DNA of 40,064 nucleotides. Source: Thermoplasmata archaeon (GTDB lineage Archaea > Thermoplasmatota > DTKX01 > VGTL01). The notes below the pieces were generated by a model that did not search any database, was not told the DNA's origin, and saw only the letters and a program-made list of their open reading frames with translations. Positions 9,849-17,400 of this stretch are shown here, piece after piece (the stretch's first letter is position 1; every line of letters starts with the position of its first letter). The stretch covers positions 1 through 40,064 of the forward strand of contig JAWCLH010000026.1 in assembly GCA_038851035.1 (NCBI GenBank), written 5' to 3'. The position numbers were made by a program, and so were the translations under genes.

Positions 9849-10157
9849 GTGCGGCAGATGCTCGAGGAAGTTTCGGAGATGATAGGGCTGCAGGTCTACA
9901 CGAGCGGCGGGATATTCCTTGGAAACGTGGCCAACGTGATTGTGGACATCGCCGAGGCAAGAATCGACGGGCTCTTCATCACCGACACGAACCCCCTCCT
10001 TGTCGAAGATTCGAAGAACGTGGCCGTGCCCTATAGATGGGTTCAGTCGATAGGTGATATAGTAATTCTCTCTTATTTCCCCAAGCGCGTTGCCCTGCGG
10101 AAGCCCGCTGAGCAGAAGCCAGAGGAGGGGAAGGTCCTCCCGGCCCCACCCCAGTAA
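9849..10157 (+). CDS. PRC-barrel domain protein
   Basis: A 102-residue cytosolic protein consisting of one PRC-barrel: GLQVYTSGGIFLGNVANVIVD, then a strand-rich stretch ending VAVPYRWVQSIGDIVILS, followed by a short Pro/Glu/Lys tail. Related small archaeal PRC-barrel proteins are widespread. Suggested links are RNA metabolism or cell division, but no function is set for this type. The start is GTG 9849; ATG 9858 is an alternative and loses three residues. It follows tfb by 55 bases but seems to have its own promoter. It ends 27 bases from the convergent subtilase gene. Confidence 0.75.
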   Translation: MRQMLEEVSEMIGLQVYTSGGIFLGNVANVIVDIAEARIDGLFITDTNPLLVEDSKNVAVPYRWVQSIGDIVILSYFPKRVALRKPAEQKPEEGKVLPAPPQ

Positions 10158-10184
10158 TGCCCCCGACCCAGCCCGGAAACGCTA

Positions 10185-13100
10185 CTATTTGAGCCCCCCG
10201 CCAAGCCTCGCCAGAATCTCGTCTATCTCTCTCTCAACATCCCTCTTCGGCGAATCGGCCCGCGCCCCCTCTCTCCCAATATTGTCCTCGCTCCTCCGAA
10301 CCGCTTCCGGCTCCTCTCCGAGGTGCTCCTCCATCGCCCCACTTTGGCCGACAGGAGCGCGGCCCTCGTGGGGCGCGACCCGCCAGGCACCGTCCTCCGC
10401 CCGCCCCTCTCCGCCGCGCTCCGGAATTCCGCCCCTTCCATCTTCCTCGACGTCTAGGAAAACGGTCTCCATCGCCGGCGGAGTCCCGGTCGCCCCTGTG
10501 CTTCCGCCGCCCGTCCCCTCCCTCCCCGCCCCCTCACTCTCCACCCCCGGGCCGGCCAGCTCATAAGGCGGCTCATAAAGCATGCCTTCCTCATCCAGCC
10601 CCCCATCCAGCCCCGCCCTCCGCCTCGCGCCGGCGAAGGCGACGGCGAGGGCGAGAAGGGCGATAGCGATTATCAGCAGCAGGGGCCAGTTCTTCGAGAG
10701 CCACCTGACGGTGGGGCTCTCCGCTGGAGGCTCAGGCTCTTCGACGGCCGGCGGGGGCGGCTGCACGATGGGCGGCGCGGGCTCCGCGGGAGCTTTAACC
10801 AGCTCGATCCTGAGCTTCTGCGTGGCGAGGCTAGAGGGGGAATTCCAAGAGACTGCCGTCACGACGAGGGCGTAGCTACCCTCGCTCTCGTTTGCTGGGG
10901 AGCGGGCCCTGACCCTCATGGTGGCGTTCTGGCCAGCCCCCAGGACAATCCGGGAGGGCTTTATTGTCAGGCTCCAGCCAGGGAGGGCGCTCTCGTCGGC
11001 CTCGAGAATAAAGGTGTCCTCGCCGTTCCCCGTGTTCTCCACGACTACTTCAAAATCCGCCGCGCTGCCGGGCTCGACCGTCTCCTTGTTGACGGGTGCG
11101 CTGAGGCGAACCCCGTAGTACTGCTTCACCAGCACGCTCGCCTCGAGCTCCGCGGTGACGTTCGGGTCAGCGCCCGAGACCGCGCCTATCATGAGCTCCA
11201 TCTGCCCTGCCGGCGCGTCCTGCGGCACAAACACAGTGAGTCTCTCGGTGGCGTAGTCCCCCGGCTCGATCAGCGTCACCGGGCGGCTCCACTCGCCCCT
11301 CCAGCCCTCCGGGAGCTCTGCGCTCAGCGCGATGGCGTCGGGGCCATTGCCGCGGTTCCTGACAATCACCGTGAGCTCGCCCTCGCCGCCGGGGTTTATC
11401 GCGTTGTTACTGGCCGCGAGCTCCAGCTCGATGGCCGCGAGCTGGCGAACGCGGGTGGTGACCACGGTCTCGGTGGTGCCGTTCCTGCCATATGAGCAGC
11501 TGACGGTGATGGAGGCCTGCGAGAGGGCCCGGGCCCCCCTGGGTGCGGAAACGATGACGGAGAAGTTCTGCGCCTCGCCTGCGGCGAGTCTCAGCCGCTC
11601 CGTCGAGAGTGTGGCGCCCCATCCGTCCGGGAGCCCTCTCAGCGCCAGCAGGGGCTCGTCCGGGCCGTTGCCGGCATTCCGCACCTCGAGTCTATGGACC
11701 TCGGTCCCGCCCGGCTCCACCCAACGCTCCTCCCCAGCCGCGAAGAGCTCCATCATGAATACCTGATTGACCTCGACAGTGAGCCAGAGCATTGCCCTGT
11801 GGGTGAGGTTGCCACCCGAGACGGCGCTGGCGCGCATCGAGACCCTCTCGAACGCGGGAGCGTCCCGGGAAACTTCGATGTCCACTTTCACGCTCGTTCT
11901 CTCGCCGGCGCCCAAGTTCACCGACTCGCTACTGAGGGAGGCGCTCCAGCCCTCCGGGAGTCCGCCTTCAAGCGAGAGGGATATCGTGTCAGGGGCGTTG
12001 CCCGTGCTCAGCACTTCGAGCTCGAAGCTCGCCCTCCCTCCAGGGTCCGCGCGTAGCTCAGGTGCTTCACAATGAAGTTCGACCCCGTAACCCCGGACAA
12101 AAAAGGGTGTGATCGCGATGTTGTTATCCCTAGTGTTCTCGCACAGGGTCATGAGCGGGTCGACCTCGAGACTGATGGTGTAGTTGCCCCTCAAGGCGCT
12201 CCAGCCTGCACTGACGGAGGCGGCCGCGCCCGGACCGAGGCTTTCCACCTCTCCGGAGGCGAGCTCGCTCGTGTCATTGTCGGGTCCGGTGAGGAGGAAT
12301 CTCCAGGCGACGCCCGACAGAGGGAGCAGGCCCACGTTTGAGACCTCGGCGGAGAAGCTGACGAAATCACCCTCCGCCGGGTCCTCGGGAGCAACGGAGA
12401 TTCTGGAAGCGGCGGCGTCAACCGGAACTACCGAGGCATTCCCGATCGGGCCCGCTATCACGAGGGAGTAGTCCTGCGGCCCCTGCGGGACGTTGTAGCC
12501 CCGGACGCCTGCGAGCCAGCCGCCCTGCGCCGGGGAGGCTATCCTCACGACCTCGACGTTGTTGACCCTGTCGGCGGTGCCGTTGGGCCGGGAGTAGCTG
12601 CTCTCGAAGCTGTTCCCGAAGTAGACGGTCCCGTTGGGGGCAATGACGACTAGGTCCAAGTCGTTGACCAGAGCCCTCGAGGCCCCCGGGGTGCCCGGCA
12701 CATCCGTCCAGACGAGCGAGACCTTCAGCTCTCCCGCGCCGGTGATGTTGAAGGCGTAGGTCCTCCCGAGCCCCGTGCTTATAGGATGGAGCTGGTCCTC
12801 GGTCCAGATTCTCCTGCTGGTCTGGTTGAGGAGCGAGCGGGCGAGGTTGAGCCTGCCCCAGCCCTGACCGCCGTCTGGGTAGCTCCGGCCGCTCATCGGG
12901 TCCGCGCCGTTGATGAGCAGATTCTTCACCATCGCTGGGCTCGGGCGGGAGCCGCGAGTGATGCAATAGTACTCGTTGACGACGACAGCGGCGCCGGCCG
13001 CGATGGGGCAGGACATGCTCGTCCCGCTCATGCTCACGTACGAGTAGCGGCTGTCGGCGCTGCAGGAGGTCACGCCCGCTCCCGGGGCCACTATGTCGGG

Positions 13101-14417
13101 TTTGATTCTGCCGTCGTCGCAGGGGCCGCGGCTGCTGAAGCCCGCCACGCTGTTTCCGTTGGAGTTGTCCGTGGCGCCGACAGAAACCACGTTCTTTGCC
13201 GTAGAGGGCGGGTCCACCGTCCCTGCTCCATAGTCGCCCTCGTTGCCGGCTGAGAAGAAGACGGATATCGACTGGTTCCCCGGGAGGCTGAGATCAGAGT
13301 CCCTGACGAGGTAGTCGTAGCTCTCGCAGCTAGAGTCGTAGCTCCCCCACGAGCCCCCGCCCCAGCTGTTCGAGGAGACCACGGCGCCCGAGGCGGTGGC
13401 GTCCCTGCAAAGGTAGTAGTAGGAGGTCTGGGGGGAGAAGGCGAGCTGGCCAACAAGGCCCGCGAGAGGAGCCATTCCCGCGTACCTCCCCACCGTCCCG
13501 GTCTGGCCCGGCCGGTAGGCCCCGTTGCCCAAGACGCTTCCCGCGGTGTGGGTTCCGTGGCCGTAGTAGTCGACCCAGTTGGAGTAGCCGTAGGCGTAAT
13601 AGGCAACCTTCTTTCCGTCGAATGCTGGGTGGGTGCCGTCCACGCCTGTGTCGGCGACGGCGGCGACAAAGCCGGCCCCGGCGTAGCCCTCGAACTTTCC
13701 TGTCCCGGGGTTGTATCGCCAGAGGGACGATGTGCCCCAGTCGTAGGCTCCGTCTGGGGTCGTCCTGGCCCGGATTATCTGTGCGGCGTTGTAGTTGGTC
13801 GGAGAGGGGGGATTGTAGTCCTCGACCCACTCTACCTCCGGAAGGAAGGCGATTCTCACGGCGAGCTCATAGCTCGCCTCAACGCGGAGGAGCAGGGGGT
13901 CCGCGAACCAGACCACCGCGCCAAGGGTCTCGATTTTTTTCGAGAGCTCTCTGGTATCTGCGCCGGGGAAGGGGCTCACGCTCCTGAGTCGCGGGGCCGC
14001 GGACCTGTCCATGTTGGGGCTGAGCTTGTAGCCCGGCTCGTACACGCCGGCCCAGCGAACGCCCGGCAGGCCCCGGAGCTCGCGCAGGGAGTGGCCCGTG
14101 GTTCTGAGAACGAGGGCATAGTCAGGGATATACCCCAGAACCTCGCCCATCTCCTCCAGCACTGACCGCCGCCCTTCCGTAATCGGGCCGTCGAATTGGA
14201 CGATGAATACGCCCTGCGTATCGCCATCGGGTAGTCTGAGAACTTCAGGGACCGCTAGGGGCGAGGCGAGGGGGTCGAAGGCGCCGGCCCTGAGCCAAAG
14301 GCGGGGCCCGACACCGGGGTCCTCGCCCGGGTCACCGCCGCTGGCCGAAATCAGGCCAGGAAGGGTCAAGAGCAGGGCGAGGTACGCGGCTACCGGTCTC
14401 CCGATTCTCCTGCTCAT
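10185..14417 (-). CDS. Exported membrane-anchored subtilisin-like serine protease (S8)
   Basis: A 1410-residue extracellular protease tethered to the membrane. The signal peptide covers residues 1-26. A propeptide-like region (about 60-200) precedes the S8 catalytic domain, with Asp256 (VADTGVDGTHP), His287 (GHGTHTAG), oxyanion Asn350 (SSNSWGG) and Ser467 (GTSMSCP). A beta-rich P-domain-like segment follows (about 530-660). Then come one CARDB-like and four NEW3-like Ig modules carrying repeated NTGNGxD-type turns (about 670-1200), a Pro-rich linker, a membrane helix (NWPLLLIIAIALLALAVAFA), and a 148-residue cytoplasmic tail. The tail is disordered until a final charged helix, REIDEILARL. ATG 14417 sits just after a likely RNA start. 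It is probably transcribed alone. Confidence 0.93.
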   Translation of the reverse strand: MSRRIGRPVAAYLALLLTLPGLISASGGDPGEDPGVGPRLWLRAGAFDPLASPLAVPEVLRLPDGDTQGVFIVQFDGPITEGRRSVLEEMGEVLGYIPDYALVLRTTGHSLRELRGLPGVRWAGVYEPGYKLSPNMDRSAAPRLRSVSPFPGADTRELSKKIETLGAVVWFADPLLLRVEASYELAVRIAFLPEVEWVEDYNPPSPTNYNAAQIIRARTTPDGAYDWGTSSLWRYNPGTGKFEGYAGAGFVAAVADTGVDGTHPAFDGKKVAYYAYGYSNWVDYYGHGTHTAGSVLGNGAYRPGQTGTVGRYAGMAPLAGLVGQLAFSPQTSYYYLCRDATASGAVVSSNSWGGGSWGSYDSSCESYDYLVRDSDLSLPGNQSISVFFSAGNEGDYGAGTVDPPSTAKNVVSVGATDNSNGNSVAGFSSRGPCDDGRIKPDIVAPGAGVTSCSADSRYSYVSMSGTSMSCPIAAGAAVVVNEYYCITRGSRPSPAMVKNLLINGADPMSGRSYPDGGQGWGRLNLARSLLNQTSRRIWTEDQLHPISTGLGRTYAFNITGAGELKVSLVWTDVPGTPGASRALVNDLDLVVIAPNGTVYFGNSFESSYSRPNGTADRVNNVEVVRIASPAQGGWLAGVRGYNVPQGPQDYSLVIAGPIGNASVVPVDAAASRISVAPEDPAEGDFVSFSAEVSNVGLLPLSGVAWRFLLTGPDNDTSELASGEVESLGPGAAASVSAGWSALRGNYTISLEVDPLMTLCENTRDNNIAITPFFVRGYGVELHCEAPELRADPGGRASFELEVLSTGNAPDTISLSLEGGLPEGWSASLSSESVNLGAGERTSVKVDIEVSRDAPAFERVSMRASAVSGGNLTHRAMLWLTVEVNQVFMMELFAAGEERWVEPGGTEVHRLEVRNAGNGPDEPLLALRGLPDGWGATLSTERLRLAAGEAQNFSVIVSAPRGARALSQASITVSCSYGRNGTTETVVTTRVRQLAAIELELAASNNAINPGGEGELTVIVRNRGNGPDAIALSAELPEGWRGEWSRPVTLIEPGDYATERLTVFVPQDAPAGQMELMIGAVSGADPNVTAELEASVLVKQYYGVRLSAPVNKETVEPGSAADFEVVVENTGNGEDTFILEADESALPGWSLTIKPSRIVLGAGQNATMRVRARSPANESEGSYALVVTAVSWNSPSSLATQKLRIELVKAPAEPAPPIVQPPPPAVEEPEPPAESPTVRWLSKNWPLLLIIAIALLALAVAFAGARRRAGLDGGLDEEGMLYEPPYELAGPGVESEGAGREGTGGGSTGATGTPPAMETVFLDVEEDGRGGIPERGGEGRAEDGAWRVAPHEGRAPVGQSGAMEEHLGEEPEAVRRSEDNIGREGARADSPKRDVEREIDEILARLGGGLK

Positions 14418-14440
14418 CTTTCCGGTACATTGACGAACAA

Positions 14441-14458
14441 AGAATTATATATACATAT
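14441..14458 (-). promoter_or_regulatory. Promoter of the subtilase gene
   Basis: Leftward, TATGTATATATAATTC lies in the 52-base gap between the two large genes and ends 24 bases before ATG 14417. It implies independent expression of the protease with a very short leader. Confidence 0.6.
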
Positions 14459-14469
14459 TGGACTGGTCT

Positions 14470-17400
14470 CTATTCCTTATATTCCTTCTCACCCTTTTTC
14501 ATTGAGAAAAGTGGAAGGCCGGAGATCGAGCTCTCCTGCTCGATCTCCCCGGCTTCCTCGTCCGAATCCGCTGTGGACGACGGGAGGGGCTTCTTCTTCC
14601 CGTGGCCGTCGCTCCCCTCCTCAGGGGGCGGGAGGGGGGACGGCCGCGCGGGCCCTTCGTCCGGGCCAGCGGGCAGCTCCGTGGCGCGGGTCCTCCTCCG
14701 ATACAGCAGCACGGACGCGGCCGCCACCACGAGCAGCACAAGCAACAGATAGACCACCCAGGACAGGTCCGGGTTGCTGACCCTGACCCTGAAGCTCGCC
14801 AGCGCCGTGTTTCCCAGCTCGTCCACCGCGCGCACATCCACCCTGTGCTCCCCGTTGTCCGCCACGCCGGTGCTCCATAAGAACTCGTAGTTCCCCTTCG
14901 AAGGGGTGAAGAGCAGCTCCCTCCAGGCCCCTCCGTCCACACGGTACTCGTAGCTCACAACCCTGTTCCTGTCATTGATGCTGAAGACAACCGAGCAGCG
15001 GCCTACAAGCTCCGTGCGGGTCTCGAGCCTGATTGCCGGCGCGACATTGTCGACCCGGAGCAAGACGGCTCCCGAGGTCGTCTTGCCCGCGCGGTCGCGG
15101 ACAAGAACGGTCAGGTTATGCTCGTATCCTTCGAGGAGGGCGGTGTTGACGAGAGCCTCCCAGCGCCCGGGCGTCCGAGTCGGGGAGGCCCTCCAGCTCC
15201 TGTCACCGAGGGACAGCTCGACGCTCACGACGCCGAGGTCGTCCTCCGTCCAGATGGTCAGGGCGGTCTCCCCGGACACATAGACGCCTTCGGCGGGCGA
15301 GTGGAGACCGAAGACCGGCTCCGCGTTGTCCACGAATACAGGGAGCTCCACGAGCGCCTCATGCCCGGCGGCGTCGAGCGCTCTCACCCTCAAAATGTGT
15401 CTGCCGGCCTCCAGAAGTGTCGTGTCGAGCTCCCTGGAGATGTCGCTCCAGGGGAGCCCGTCGACGCTGTACTCGACTTTCTGAAGGAATGCATCCGCAG
15501 CGCTCGCCTCCACCACCACCGTTCCGCAGAGGTAGTCGTTGATGCGGGGCGATGCGAGCGCGAGGGTGGGAGGGCGGTTGTCGACCCTGACCGTGAAGAC
15601 GACGAGAGCGCTCCTCCCAGCGAGGTCCCGCGCCCGGACCTCAATCACATGCTCCCCGTCAGGAAGCTCCGTGGTGTATATCGGACAGCGCCATCGCGCC
15701 CCCTCTAAAACGCAGGAGTGCTCCGAGCCGTTGAAGAGCACCTCGACCCGGGCGATGCCGGCCCCGTCGGACGCCACCGCCTCAATCAAAATTTCTCCTT
15801 CTACGGTCTCGAGCGCGCGCGGCCGTGCGACCGTGACAATGGGCACCGAGTTGTCGACCGTGACGCTCACGCACCAGATGGTCTCGTGGCCCGCGCTGTC
15901 CGCGGCCCTCACGGCGAGCGTGTGCTGACCGTCCGCCACCACGAAGGTGTTCCAGGGCACCCCGATGGGGACCCAGGCGGAGCCGTCGATGCTGTAGCAG
16001 GTCGGCTCGAGGAAGATTCCACCCTCGTCCCGGACCTCGGCCTCCAGCGCGACCTCGCCGTAGACCACCGCGCCCTCACCGGGGCTCAGCACCCTCAGGA
16101 CGGGCGCGTGGCCGTCCACGCTCACCGGCACCGCCGCGGTCTGGACGACGTGCCCGGCCACGTCTGTGACCCTCAGAATGAGGGCGTAGGTGAAGTCGGG
16201 CAGCCCGGCGCAGAGGAGCTCGGTCTCGTAGCGCTCCCCGCTGATTTGGGCCATGGTGACGCTCTGCACATGCGTGAGGTTCTCCCCCTCCAGCCTGTGG
16301 ACACCCAGCTCCACCTCCGCCACGCCGACCGAGTCCTGCGCCAGCGCCTCGACCCTGACCCGGCCCTCAAGAAACTCGCCCGGCAGTGGCCGCAGGATGC
16401 GGCCGGCTGGGAGGCCGTTGTCCACGATGATTGTCAGGGAAACGGATGTCTCGTGGCCGGCTGAGTCCAGTGCCCGCACGTCGAGCCTGTGCCTGCCGTC
16501 CATGAGAGCGGTTGTGTTCAGCGGCAAGCTCACATCGAACCAGCCGTTGCCGTCCACGCTGTATTCCGTCCTGTCCAGATGGAGGTCGGAAACCTCCGCC
16601 AGCAACCTGAGCTCGCCGGAAACCACCTCTCCATCGCGCGGATGGATGACCACGAGCCTGCAGGCCGTGTTGTCTATTCTGAACTTCGTAATCGAGTGGG
16701 AGACATGGCCCGCGAGGTCGGTGGCAGTGATGTTGAGCACCGTCTCGCCGTCGGGGAAGACACGCGTGTCGAGAGCGGCCTCGTGGCAGCCCGTGAGATG
16801 GTTGAGTGCGAGTCTCTCAACGGCGTGGTTGGCTCCGGAGGAGAGAGAGAGCGTGGCGCAGACCTCCGCCAGACCCACAGCGTCCGAGACCGCCACCCTG
16901 AGCACGACGATGCCCTCGACGTATGTTCCGGCCTGAGGCTGGATCACGGCGGGAACCGACGGCGGCTGGTTGTCAACCAGCACGCTCCTCTCCTCGATGG
17001 TCTCGTGGCCCGCGGCGTCTGTCGCCCTGACCCTCAGGATGTGTTTCCCGTCGAGCACGCCCGTGCTGTCCCACTCGGCTCCCCCGGTGACCCGGCACCA
17101 CGCGCCCCCGTCCACGGAGAACTCCAGCCTGTCGGGGAAGGCGTCGTCCATGGTGGCGGCGACATCCACGAGCCCCGAGACGATACCACCGTTCTTCGGC
17201 GCGCTGACCCTGAGGACCGGGGCGTTGTTGTCGATTCTGAACTGGCAGCTCGAGGAGCGCGTGTTGCCCGCCCTGTCGCAGGCCGTGACTGTGGCGCTCG
17301 CGTTACCGTCGGCATAGAGCTCTGTGTCCAGGGTGTACTCGTAGCATCCGCTTGCCCCGCTGAGGGCCATGCTGTCCACCGTCACCGTCCTCCCTTCGGG

